Below are positions 51,885 through 59,862 of a stretch of DNA of 64,000 nt, piece after piece. The DNA is taken from contig DAMBWF010000005.1 in the NCBI GenBank assembly GCA_032052615.1, forward strand, positions 186,001 through 250,000, in the 5' to 3' direction. A model generated the notes under the pieces. That model did not search any database, had not been told where the DNA came from, and was given only the letters and a program-made list of their open reading frames with translations. Numbering within the stretch: the first letter of the stretch is position 1; every line of letters begins with the position of its first letter. The stretch comes from Pseudomonas_T sp032052615 (GTDB lineage: Bacteria > Pseudomonadota > Gammaproteobacteria > Pseudomonadales > Pseudomonadaceae). Made by a program: the position numbers and the translations under genes.

Positions 51885-52229
51885 TTAGACGAAACGAGGA
51901 GGGCGCCAGAGTCCTGCGGGCTCTCGCTTAATCACCGACTGGGTCAGCAATATCTCGGGGCGTGAGGGGAGAGGGGATATGCTCTTGATCACGGTGGTCT
52001 GGAGAAGTCCTCCGGTCTTGCATTCCTGGCCGGGTTTGCAAGGGGACTTCTTGGCCACCCCATCAGACTTGTCCATTTGCTCGCAGCACGGAGCATCGGC
52101 CATTGCATGGCCCTGATGATCGGCGCTCTGCATCGGGCAAGGTTGTGCCGGCATGCTGAAAGCCACACCGCCGAAGGTCGGCAGCACGAGGCTAGCAATC
52201 ATTAGCAGGATCAATCCAATCCGACGCAC
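51885..52229 (-). CDS. Small secreted Cys/His/Met-containing protein upstream of cusCBA
   Basis: A 114-residue protein. The signal peptide covers about 1-25. The mature region contains CPMQSADHQGHAMADAPCCE and SPCKPGQECKTG, a cluster of Cys, His and Met likely to bind metal. The start is a GTG. It resembles the small proteins (CopL- or DUF2946-like) that accompany copper efflux operons, though I cannot assign the family firmly. It probably shares the cus promoter. Confidence 0.6.
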   Translation of the reverse strand: MRRIGLILLMIASLVLPTFGGVAFSMPAQPCPMQSADHQGHAMADAPCCEQMDKSDGVAKKSPCKPGQECKTGGLLQTTVIKSISPLPSRPEILLTQSVIKREPAGLWRPPRFV

Positions 52230-52498
52230 AGCAATTCACCAGGCGGGGCAATAGGCCGACGATAGCAGATTGCCCCCGAGCCATGAATGCTCCTTTTGAC
52301 GATAACAGCACTTCGTTGATTTGGATCAAATAGAGTGTCTAGTCTCACAGGGCGAGCTGATTTTGTAGCGGGTGAGATTTCAATCGAGCAAGCGATAGAG
52401 TTCAGGCCAAAGAGGATTCTATAATCACTCTATAATTAGCTATAAAGCTCATTAGTGCACAAAATGCAGCGGGATGTGGAACCCTGAGGTGCCGCTGA

Positions 52499-53233
52499 AT
52501 GAACGCAACGCAGGGTATCGGCTGGCATGGCAGAGCCTGGATTTCACCCGGGCTGGGCATTTTTCTGGGGCAGGCGGGTAGCCAAGATTGGCATAGCCAC
52601 ATGGCGCATCAAATTACCGTCAGCTTGAACGGCAGCTTGACTGTGAAGTGTACATCCTCGTCGGTGACGGCAAGGGCCATCTGCATCAGGGCAGGGGTGG
52701 CCCATCAGATCGAAGCTGACGAAGTGTTGTCGATCTACCTCGACGCGCTGTCCGATGAGGCGCGAGCACTTCCCGATAACATCGGGGAGGGCATCACTCC
52801 GATTCAGATGGGCGATACAGCATCGCTGCGAAAATTGCTGAGCAGCTCCGATCCGTCAGCCCAGCAAATTCGGGAAATGGTGCGCCTTGTTCTCAACCTT
52901 ACGACTCCGCCGGCCTCCGATCCGCGACTGCAGTCGGTCCTCGCTGCGTTAAAAGAGCCGATTAATGGCAGGCAGGCGTTGGCCAAGCGCGTTCATCTGT
53001 CGCCTACCCGATTCTCACATTGGTTCGTCGAACAGACCGGTCTGCCGCTGCGCAGCTACCGGAAATGGAATCGCCTGGTCATAGCGCTCCAGCATATCGC
53101 CAGCGGCGCCAACCTGACTGCGGCCGCCCACGCTGCCGGCTTCGCTGACGCTGCCCACTTTTCCCGCACCTTCCGCGACCTGTTTGGCCTCGACCCCTCA
53201 TCTGCCTTGGGTCATGTCAGTCTGAAAGGCTGA
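52499..53233 (+). CDS. AraC-family transcriptional regulator
   Basis: A 244-residue regulator. The N-terminal cupin-like half (QDWHSHMAHQITVSLNGSLT) could sense a ligand. The C-terminal pair of helix-turn-helices includes ALAKRVHLSPTRFSHWFVEQ and AAAHAAGFADAAHFSRTFRD. GAGGTG precedes the ATG at 52499, and TATAAT-like boxes lie at about 52420-52435. It diverges from the cus operon and precedes the sterol desaturase-like gene, so it may control either. Confidence 0.85.
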   Translation: MNATQGIGWHGRAWISPGLGIFLGQAGSQDWHSHMAHQITVSLNGSLTVKCTSSSVTARAICIRAGVAHQIEADEVLSIYLDALSDEARALPDNIGEGITPIQMGDTASLRKLLSSSDPSAQQIREMVRLVLNLTTPPASDPRLQSVLAALKEPINGRQALAKRVHLSPTRFSHWFVEQTGLPLRSYRKWNRLVIALQHIASGANLTAAAHAAGFADAAHFSRTFRDLFGLDPSSALGHVSLKG

Positions 53234-53306
53234 ATTCAGCTTTTCTGTTCAAGCGCCATCACAGGTGATTGGCACAAAGTGGAGTCATCTCAGGGAGGGC
53301 TTCACG

Positions 53307-54161
53307 ATGGGCAATTCACTCAGGTTCATGATCCGCTGGCTCAGCTACCCAACAATCTTTGGCGGGGCCGCAGCTTGGATGATCTGGTTGCTCTACACGG
53401 GTATTCCGTATTGGCCCAGCACGCCGATCATTGCCGCCCTAGGGATTCTGCTGGTGGCGCTGCTGGAACGCGTGCAGCCGTTCCGTGACGACTGGTTGGA
53501 GGACCACCAGGATACCCTTACTGATATCATCCATATGGTCGTGAACCTGTCCGTGATCCAGATTACGGCGACCGTGCTGGCCCGGCTGGGCGATTGGGTG
53601 CCCGCAGAGTTCCGTGTCTTCCCAACAGAGTTACCGCTGTGGGCTCAGCTAGTCATTGTCGCCGCCGTGCTGGACCTTAGCTTGTACGCCATGCACCGCT
53701 TCAGCCATCAGGTTCCATGGCTGTGGCGCTTGCATGAGCCACATCATAGCGCTGAGCGGCTCTACTGGATGAACGGCGAGCGCCGGCACCCGTTGCATGC
53801 CGCCATCATGGCAGGGCCTGGGCTGCTCGTGCTCTTTGCGATGGGCACTCCTTCTGCACTCGTGGCCACCTGGTTCGGCATCCTGACGGTACATTTGGCC
53901 TTCCAGCACTCAAATCTGGACTACTCGTTGGGCTGGCTACGGCGCGTCATCGGCGTTGCAGAAACACACCGCTGGCATCACAAACGCGACTTCGAGGATG
54001 CGCAGGTCAATTTTGGTGAGTTCTTGCTGGTGTGGGATCAACTGCTTGGAACCTTCTATGACAGCGCAAGCAAGCCCAGCAGCGCCGAAGTAGGACTGCG
54101 TGATCGGGACTATCCGACAGGCTATGTGGGTCAGATTGTCGAGCCGTTCAGAAGTCAGTAG
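53307..54161 (+). CDS. Sterol desaturase / fatty-acid hydroxylase family membrane protein
   Basis: A 284-residue membrane protein with four or so hydrophobic spans. The di-iron histidine boxes are HRFSHQVPWLWRLHEPHHSA, HPLHA, HSNLD and THRWHHKRD. The ATG at 53307 has GGGAGG upstream. Family members hydroxylate or desaturate lipids. In copper and silver islands such genes often follow an AraC regulator, possibly to alter the membrane under metal stress, which is inference. Confidence 0.85.
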   Translation: MGNSLRFMIRWLSYPTIFGGAAAWMIWLLYTGIPYWPSTPIIAALGILLVALLERVQPFRDDWLEDHQDTLTDIIHMVVNLSVIQITATVLARLGDWVPAEFRVFPTELPLWAQLVIVAAVLDLSLYAMHRFSHQVPWLWRLHEPHHSAERLYWMNGERRHPLHAAIMAGPGLLVLFAMGTPSALVATWFGILTVHLAFQHSNLDYSLGWLRRVIGVAETHRWHHKRDFEDAQVNFGEFLLVWDQLLGTFYDSASKPSSAEVGLRDRDYPTGYVGQIVEPFRSQ

Positions 54162-54182
54162 CTTGCTCGGTGTCGCTGGCGA

Positions 54183-54695
54183 CTAGCTGGTTAATGAGGA
54201 TCGACCGGCATGAGTTCGATCAAGGGTTTCTGAGGAGGCAGATCGATCGCGTTTTGGACTGTGCCAATTGAACGGCCGCCAGTCTCCATTGACCATGTAG
54301 CTGTCTGACTCATGCGCCATCCTACTGCCAATGCGAGTGAACCTACCCCTTACGACCGGCCCAACCCAGCTGTTCGGCGGTTTAAGGCAGAATGCTATGA
54401 AGCTCTTGCTATCCGAGTGGTTTAACTCGAGGAGCGGCTTCTGGGCCTCCAGGAGCGACCAAAGAAGTAAGCACTCTGCATGATTTCGGTAGCTGTTGAA
54501 TGTTGTCTCGTTGTCGCTGCGGGTTTTTAGGAAAGCACCTACTGCAGCGTATCCCTCCTTGGCGCGAAGCGCCGCCGGAAACCCTTCCAGGAACGCGCGC
54601 ACCTCAGGTAGCTCATATCGCAGCTCTGGGGATTTAAACTCGAGCTTCTTGAAACGAGTGAGTACCTCAAAAAGAGGTTGTGGCGCGATCTTCAT
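54183..54695 (-). pseudogene. Truncated tyrosine-recombinase-like gene (N-terminal part only)
   Basis: A 170-residue frame. Its region ETTFNSYRNHAECLLLWSLL and FIAFCLKPPNSWVG through VNGDWRPF matches the N-terminal half of the intact protein at 55160-56341 (GTFGNYRTFVERLLLWSWVF, FLSFCKKPPSNWVG, FNEGWRPF). It then diverges into unrelated residues and stops, with no catalytic domain. It looks cut off by the arrival of the copper cargo, or by a deletion. Confidence 0.7.
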
Positions 54696-54848
54696 GACGT
54701 TAATCCCGGCTCTGAGCCCTAAGAGCCATAAGGGAATCGGCGTGCGTACCTGAGCGCGACGTGAGTCGTACTGATTCAGGCTAGTTCCGGGTGTCTAGGG
54801 GATCAACTGATCGAGAGATGCGTGGCCGAATCGAATGGACGCGCTGGC

Positions 54849-55049
54849 GAACTGAAGATTAGAAACGGAGAGGCAGGTGAACCAAAGATTCGAAATGGAA
54901 AGGTCATCCATGAGCTGAAGATTAGAAATGGGATTATTTCGTGAACCAAAGATTGGAAACGGGAGGGCATGGAGTGAACTGAAGGTTAGAAACGGAGAGC
55001 TCACTCCCGTTTCTAATCTGTAGTTACCAGAAATTCGAATCTTTAGTTC
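54849..55049. repeat. Array of seven alternating 22-bp repeats (five direct, two inverted)
   Basis: Two unit types alternate. Type A is GAACTGAAGATTAGAAACGG and type B is GAACCAAAGATTCGAAATGG. Starts are 54849 (A), 54879 (B), 54912 (A), 54943 (B) and 54976 (A), a period of 30-33 bp or about three helical turns. Inverted copies then follow at about 55004-55026 (A) and 55027-55049 (B), so the array ends in a large dyad centred near 55000. The region 54696-55159 has no gene. It is probably a protein-binding site linked to the adjacent recombinase-like gene. Confidence 0.85.
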
Positions 55050-55159
55050 AGATCACTAGAATGCATCTAAATCAGCGCTTCTGGATCAGTATAGAGCAAT
55101 ATCCGGGTCTGGTGATTATCGGATATTACAAGCACCTTGACCGCAAGCTGGTCGTTACT

Positions 55160-56341
55160 TTACTCACGGTAATATCTGCCGTAGGTGTAAGCGATACTCG
55201 TAATACGTAGATCTCGCTGCAGTTCGGCGGGCTCGCGGGTTTGAGCAGCACTCCTCGCGCCACTGTCCCTCAAAAACCTGAGGCTAGATCCAAGTAAAAC
55301 ATTCCAATGATCACCACATTCTCCTGAAGAGGTAATAGCCGCATGCACCTGTCTGAGAGCTCCTTGAACAATATCTCGAATTTGACGAACAGAAAGCCCC
55401 GGACGCCCATAGCTAGTCTCCAACATGGGTACTCCCTCATCTTGCTCCGGCAACGGCGATAGACCTCGGCTTTTCCGGTAGCGTTTCAGATAGGGCAAGA
55501 ATTTTGGGTTGACTGCGAGCCTTTGCGACGGCGTGCCTGGAGCATCTAGCACCAGCCACCACTTGCCGTCCTCAAGCACGAAGCAATCCATACTTGGACA
55601 GTATTCGCCAGATTTTGCGAGATCCGCAGCTCGCAAGTACATAAAAACCGTCGCCGCCACTATAAAAAGAGCACGCTCGTCTGTCGGATTGACTACTGCG
55701 CGGCACTCTAGAATCCGTAATACATGATATAGCTGGTCTGAACTAAGATATCTGCGAACAGGGTAAATCCCACTCTCTGCATTTCCATTGTGCGATCGAG
55801 ACGCAGTGACAGGATTGAGTGCTGCCGCATCTTCTGCATGGAGAAAATTGTAAAAAGAACTACAGATGCTGTGTATCTGTCGCAAGGTACCCGTAAACGG
55901 TCGATAGGAGTCAGCCTCTGTTTGGCTTCGAATATCGAAAGGTCGCCAGCCTTCGTTAAAAATCCAATTCCCATCATCTTGAATAAATCGGACCGCCGGC
56001 GAAGCACCGACCCAATTCGAAGGTGGCTTTTTGCAGAAAGAGAGGAACTGTCCAAATTGATCACGGTTTAACGTCAACGCCGATTTTCCGGCAAAAACCC
56101 AGCTCCAAAGAAGCAAGCGCTCAACAAATGTACGGTAATTACCGAAAGTCCCCGGGGCACGGTTATGGCGCGCAAGGAAGCGCAGGCTCCATTTAAAATC
56201 CTTCTCGACATCAAGCTCAGTCGAGAAACTCTTGAGGTAGGCCGCAACACAGGGGTAGCGAGCATAATACTGCTCGATGCCCAGGACCATTGACTCGGGA
56301 CCGGCAAAGAGTGGATGCGGGTCTATGGTGTATGCTGGCAT
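55160..56341 (-). CDS. Tyrosine-recombinase-like integrase
   Basis: A 393-residue protein of the large site-specific recombinase superfamily. The N-terminal DNA-binding domain covers about 30-200. The catalytic part shows box I VFMYLRAADLAKSGE with its arginine, and near the C-terminus SLRFLRDSGARSAAQ with SIAYTYGRYYRE, where the nucleophilic tyrosine would be. The HxxR motif is altered to SLRF, so activity is uncertain. GGAG precedes the ATG at 56341. A truncated relative and the repeat array lie just beyond its end. Confidence 0.7.
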   Translation of the reverse strand: MPAYTIDPHPLFAGPESMVLGIEQYYARYPCVAAYLKSFSTELDVEKDFKWSLRFLARHNRAPGTFGNYRTFVERLLLWSWVFAGKSALTLNRDQFGQFLSFCKKPPSNWVGASPAVRFIQDDGNWIFNEGWRPFDIRSQTEADSYRPFTGTLRQIHSICSSFYNFLHAEDAAALNPVTASRSHNGNAESGIYPVRRYLSSDQLYHVLRILECRAVVNPTDERALFIVAATVFMYLRAADLAKSGEYCPSMDCFVLEDGKWWLVLDAPGTPSQRLAVNPKFLPYLKRYRKSRGLSPLPEQDEGVPMLETSYGRPGLSVRQIRDIVQGALRQVHAAITSSGECGDHWNVLLGSSLRFLRDSGARSAAQTREPAELQRDLRITSIAYTYGRYYRE

Positions 56342-56403
56342 CGGAGACTCCAGCGGCCGGTGGCGAAATCTAGAGTTGCTTTCCGTAACCGTAGCAGAGC
56401 ATT

Positions 56404-56576
56404 TCTAGTCTTGTTTTTATTTTTTTTAACCAGTCAAAATTGCTTCAGGAGTCCACTTTTTTGACTGTATATCGGCGGGCAACGAAAGGGTCTCCAGGAT
56501 CCTGCAGCTTCCATATCATTGATTAATCTGTATTTTTTTTGAGCAAGATTTGTCTCTTTTATTGTCAGGAGCCACA
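56404..56576. repeat. Right transposon end with repeated transposase-binding-like sites
   Basis: Read inward on the minus strand, the terminus begins TGTGGCTCC. Then come the site TGACAATAAAAGAGACAAAT (56548-56567) and three related A-rich motifs at about 56525-56546, 56451-56467 and 56404-56431. The last contains GACTAGA, like the first left-end site. The gene-free stretch 56342-56752 otherwise holds the integrase promoter and flanking DNA. Confidence 0.55.
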
Positions 56577-56581
56577 CAGAG
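56577..56581. repeat. Target-site duplication, right copy (CAGAG)
   Basis: CAGAG follows the right terminus directly and repeats the five bases before the left terminus. From here on the DNA belongs to the core genome. Confidence 0.7.
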
Positions 56582-56752
56582 CTTACCAGCGGGCCAGGGA
56601 GACGTGTGCGAAAGGAAGCTTATATAGAATTTAACATAATATACATTATGCGAAGTAGAATCGGTGAGGCGATCGGATACTACCTGTCGGTACCTGAACG
56701 CGGGCTTCTTCGAAACACCCACGAGCCATGCCTTTTGGGGGCGTCATCTCCT

Positions 56753-57472
56753 TTAAAGGACCCCGCTCAGGCAGTCGCCGGCACGCGCATAGTCGAGTGG
56801 AACGCCGATGTCGATGAAGCGTCCGCTGCACTCCAAGCCCATCAGCTTGGCCCCCTCGTGCAAGAGTTTCGGGAGTAATTGAGACTCCAGCGAAAGTGCC
56901 TGCCCCGGCGGGCTGGGGAAGCTTTCCAGGCACCGTCGGCGCACCCACGAAACGCCACCGTCGGCAAGATCGCCAAGTTGCCCCCGTTGGCTGGCGAGGG
57001 CCGCGATCCGACCATCCCCGGACAGTTCGACTCCGCCATAGCGGTTCGCCTCGGTGGCGCGAAACAAAGACAGGCACCAATCGGCGTGGTGCTGGCGGGC
57101 GAAGCGGTCAAGGCGAGCCAAGTCGACCGCGAAATAAGTATCGCCATTGATCAAGAGAAACGCCTCCTCCGCCGGATCGAGCTGTCCGTTCGCCAAGAGC
57201 AATCCACCCCCCGTTCCCAAGGGCTCTCGCTCTACGGCATAACGCACCTCGCAACCTCGGTAGCGGTCTCCGAAATGCTCCTGAATGATCGCGTACCGAT
57301 AGCCCACGGACAGCACGAAGCACTCGATGCCTTGCTCGATCCAGTAGTCCAGCAAGTAATTAAGGAACGGCCGGCCCGAGATCGGCGCCATGGGCTTGGG
57401 TACCGTATCGACCACGCTGCGCAGGCGTGTTCCCAGGCCTCCGGCCAACACGACGGCGCTACGCGGGGCCAT
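56753..57472 (-). CDS. Sugar-phosphate nucleotidyltransferase (HddC/RmlA-like)
   Basis: A 239-residue nucleotidyltransferase. The signature AVVLAGGLGTRLRSVVDTVP followed by KPMAPISGRPFL is at 6-36, the metal-binding LLINGDTYFAVD at about 106-117. It should join a sugar 1-phosphate to a nucleoside triphosphate. It lies 2 bp after a GHMP kinase gene of the heptose 7-phosphate kinase type. The pair resembles HddA-HddC, which make GDP-D-glycero-D-manno-heptose. No heptose phosphate isomerase or phosphatase gene is visible next to them. Confidence 0.82.
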   Translation of the reverse strand: MAPRSAVVLAGGLGTRLRSVVDTVPKPMAPISGRPFLNYLLDYWIEQGIECFVLSVGYRYAIIQEHFGDRYRGCEVRYAVEREPLGTGGGLLLANGQLDPAEEAFLLINGDTYFAVDLARLDRFARQHHADWCLSLFRATEANRYGGVELSGDGRIAALASQRGQLGDLADGGVSWVRRRCLESFPSPPGQALSLESQLLPKLLHEGAKLMGLECSGRFIDIGVPLDYARAGDCLSGVL

Positions 57473-57474
57473 GC

Positions 57475-58467
57475 TCACAACCCGTTGGGTTGGTAGAGCA
57501 CGACGCGGCTGCCGCCCTGCTCGAACTGGAAAGGCACGTGAATCAGATCGCTCAACGCTTCCCGGACCTGGGCTTGCAAGGCGGGCCGCACGAACAGCAG
57601 CAGGAAACCACCCCCACCGGCGCCCAGCAGCTTGCCGCCCAGGGCGCCGGCGCTTCGGGCGATGGCGTACAGGTGGTCCACATCCGTCGTGCTGACCTTG
57701 GAAGACAAGCGCTTCTTCAATTGCCAGCTCCGGTCGAGCAAGGTCCCGAAGTCCTCCAAGGGCGCCTGGCTCTGCAGGATGCCCAGCCCCTCCTCCGCCA
57801 TCGCCATGATCTGCTTCAGTTCGTCCTGGCGCGAGCGGATGTTGTCGATCTGCGCCTTGGCGATCTGGGCGGCGATGCGGGAAAAACCGGTGAAGAACAG
57901 CATCAGATGATCGTGTAGTCGCTGCTGGCGCTCGGACGGCAGGACGATCGGCGAAACCGTGAAGGTGTCGTCCCGATGGAAATCGATGCGGTTGAAGCCC
58001 CCGTAGGCCGCGGCGATCTGGTCCTGCGAGCCGACGCTCTCGCCGATGACATTCTGCTCGACATGAATCGCCTGGCGCGCCAGGCATTCGTGGGAGACCT
58101 GCTCGCCTCTCAGGGCATACAGCGCATGCAGCAGGCCGACGGTGAAGGAGGAGCTGGAGCCCATGCCCGAGCGCGCCGGCAGATCGCCGTCGTGATGCAC
58201 TTCCAGGCCTTGCCGGCAATCCAGGTACTGGAGTACCGCGCGCACCGAGGGGTGTTGGATTTCCCCCGGGTCCAGCACGTTTTCGATGGTGGAATAGACG
58301 ATCCGGTACTTATGGCTGAAGAAAGGTGGCAGGTACCGGCACGTGATATAGCAGTACTTGTCGATGGAGGTGGAAATCGTCAGTCCACCATGGGCCCTGT
58401 ACCAGGCCGGGTAATCGGTGCCGCCCCCGAAGAAAGAGATCCGATACGGCGTGCGGGTGATGATCAC
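57475..58467 (-). CDS. GHMP kinase (heptose 7-phosphate kinase, HddA-like)
   Basis: A 330-residue GHMP kinase. The N-terminus is IITRTPYRISFFGGGTDYPA, the ATP loop DLPARSGMGSSSSFTVGLLH at about 97-116, and the C-terminal motif KLLGAGGGGFLLLFV near 285-299. The start is a GTG at 58467; no ATG in frame lies close by. It should phosphorylate a sugar, probably D-glycero-D-manno-heptose 7-phosphate. It is co-transcribed with the nucleotidyltransferase and diverges from the radical SAM operon. Confidence 0.82.
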   Translation of the reverse strand: MIITRTPYRISFFGGGTDYPAWYRAHGGLTISTSIDKYCYITCRYLPPFFSHKYRIVYSTIENVLDPGEIQHPSVRAVLQYLDCRQGLEVHHDGDLPARSGMGSSSSFTVGLLHALYALRGEQVSHECLARQAIHVEQNVIGESVGSQDQIAAAYGGFNRIDFHRDDTFTVSPIVLPSERQQRLHDHLMLFFTGFSRIAAQIAKAQIDNIRSRQDELKQIMAMAEEGLGILQSQAPLEDFGTLLDRSWQLKKRLSSKVSTTDVDHLYAIARSAGALGGKLLGAGGGGFLLLFVRPALQAQVREALSDLIHVPFQFEQGGSRVVLYQPNGL

Positions 58468-58794
58468 CGCTGCATGCCCATGGGGCGAGGGGCAAAGGCG
58501 AAAACGTCTTCCATGGCGTTTGGCTCCGCTGAGGTACGGGCGGATCGGCCGGCACCACGCTGTCGTTTCACGATCCGGCGGATGTCGTCGATCGGCAGTT
58601 GCCTGGACGAGGAAAGCACCGCCTCGGCGCTTTGGCAACTTTTCCGGTAAGAATGATTGCGCTCCCGAGAACCCCTGCTAGGCTCCTTAGCACTTTTTCT
58701 TTCACACGAGGCAGGCTTTCGTATCGGGCGCCCCATGGCATCCTCGCCATGCGAGCTCCATCTCATTCACCCTTAAGATAGGAGGTCTTGGGCG
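58468..58794. promoter_or_regulatory. Divergent intergenic region
   Basis: This 327-bp stretch separates the GHMP kinase (minus) from the radical SAM gene (plus) and must hold both promoters. A strong ATAGGAGGT site at 58779-58787 serves the radical SAM gene. An open minus-strand frame (58464-58766) ends in GTGA overlapping the kinase start, but its sequence matches no family I know and I do not call it a gene. Confidence 0.4.
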
Positions 58795-59862
58795 ATGAGT
58801 AATACCCTTCCGCTTATCCCGCTGGTGTCCAGTTTTCCCGCGACCTACTCCGCCGCCACCCAGGCGCCCATGCCCCGGGCGATCTACGTGGAACTGACCG
58901 ACCGCTGCAACCTCACCTGCCCCATGTGCCGGTGCAGCCCGATCCGGGGCAACATCCTGCCCCTCCCCCTGTTTAAGGAAATGGCGGCCCATCTGTTTCC
59001 CAGCGCCGACTTCGTCGACCTCAGGGGCTGGGGGGAAAGCACGATCGTCCCGGGCTTCCTCGATTACCTGGATGTCGCCCTCTCCTATCCGGTGAAGGTC
59101 AAACTCATCACCAACGCCGTGGTGAAGAAGCCTCTGCTCTGGCAACGCCTGGGCCACGAGGGCATCACCATTGGCGTTTCCTTCGATGCGGCCGAGCCCG
59201 AGCGCTTCCGCGAGCTGCGCGGGGGCGCGGATCTTCATCAAGTACTGGCCAACCTGCGCCTGCTCACCGAGGCCCAGCGCGAGGCGGGGCACGATCCGGC
59301 GGAAAAACTCTACCTGTGCGTCACCATCGGCGGGCGCAACCTGGATCAGATAACGGACATTCTCGCCCTGGGCATGGAGCTGGGCGTCCGACGCTTCAAG
59401 TTCGAGCCGCTGTGGGCGCCAGACGACGATCCGAATCGCCTGGAGCACCATACCGAGCGCGTGGCACGGGTCATGGAGGACATCCGCGAGCTGCGCGCCC
59501 GACACGACCTCTTGATCGAACTATCGGCGGCGCTTTCGGACGAGAGTCTTCGCCACGAGGCCACCCGCAAGGTCTGCATCCATCCCTGGCAGTATCTCTA
59601 CATCAACAGTCGCGGGCGCCTGGGTTTCTGCGATCACCTCAATGGACGCGAGGAATTCACCTTCGGCAGTTGGCAGGAAGGCGACTTCGAGTCCTTCTGG
59701 AACGGCGAGGACATGCGCCAGTTGCGCGCCGAGCACCTGCAACGGTTGGATGGCGAGGCCATCAAGCGCTGCGGCGATTGTAACTGGTGCTACGACCGCC
59801 GCTACATGGACCTCGAGGACTGGCTCGAGCCGGAATGGGCGAACTACCGGGTGACTGTATGA
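58795..59862 (+). CDS. Radical SAM protein with SPASM-like C-terminus
   Basis: A 355-residue radical SAM enzyme. The cluster motif TDRCNLTCPMCRCSP gives C38, C42 and C45. The C-terminal part has VCIHPWQYLYINSRGRLGFC and CGDCNWCYDRRYM, cysteines that could bind an auxiliary iron-sulphur cluster. It is the first of at least six genes joined by ATGA or longer overlaps. In such glycan or aminosugar clusters radical SAM enzymes oxidise or epimerise sugar carbons, but the substrate here is unknown. Confidence 0.88.
   Translation: MSNTLPLIPLVSSFPATYSAATQAPMPRAIYVELTDRCNLTCPMCRCSPIRGNILPLPLFKEMAAHLFPSADFVDLRGWGESTIVPGFLDYLDVALSYPVKVKLITNAVVKKPLLWQRLGHEGITIGVSFDAAEPERFRELRGGADLHQVLANLRLLTEAQREAGHDPAEKLYLCVTIGGRNLDQITDILALGMELGVRRFKFEPLWAPDDDPNRLEHHTERVARVMEDIRELRARHDLLIELSAALSDESLRHEATRKVCIHPWQYLYINSRGRLGFCDHLNGREEFTFGSWQEGDFESFWNGEDMRQLRAEHLQRLDGEAIKRCGDCNWCYDRRYMDLEDWLEPEWANYRVTV

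Larger units (their letters stand above)
4687..56576. mobile_element. Tn7-like transposon, about 51.9 kb, carrying defence and copper-resistance cargo
   Basis: The left end starts TGTGATGCCTGCTC and the right end, read inward, starts TGTGGCTCCTGACA. Aligned without gaps, 18 of the first 25 bases match, including TGTG, CCTG and AAAAGAGAC. Both sides are bordered by CAGAG. The tniA, tniB and tniQ genes lie just inside the left end. Inside each end a related A-rich motif recurs, as expected for multiple transposase-binding sites. The DNA inside both ends is far richer in A+T than the flanks. Known Tn7-type ends also begin TGTG and have such repeats. The boundaries are inferred by eye from this sequence alone. 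Confidence 0.75.

Noticed and set aside
54849..55049. Regular repeats that could be a CRISPR array
   Set aside because: The units differ from each other, gaps are only 8-11 bp, two units are inverted and no cas gene is present.
55004..55049. The inverted repeat units as the true right end of the transposon
   Set aside because: No matching sequence occurs at the left end. The TGTG terminus with CAGAG at 56576 fits the left end far better.
58464..58766. Minus-strand 100-codon frame ending in GTGA at the GHMP kinase start
   Set aside because: The overlap is suggestive, but the peptide matches no family, has no ribosome site at a plausible start, and covers the divergent promoter region.
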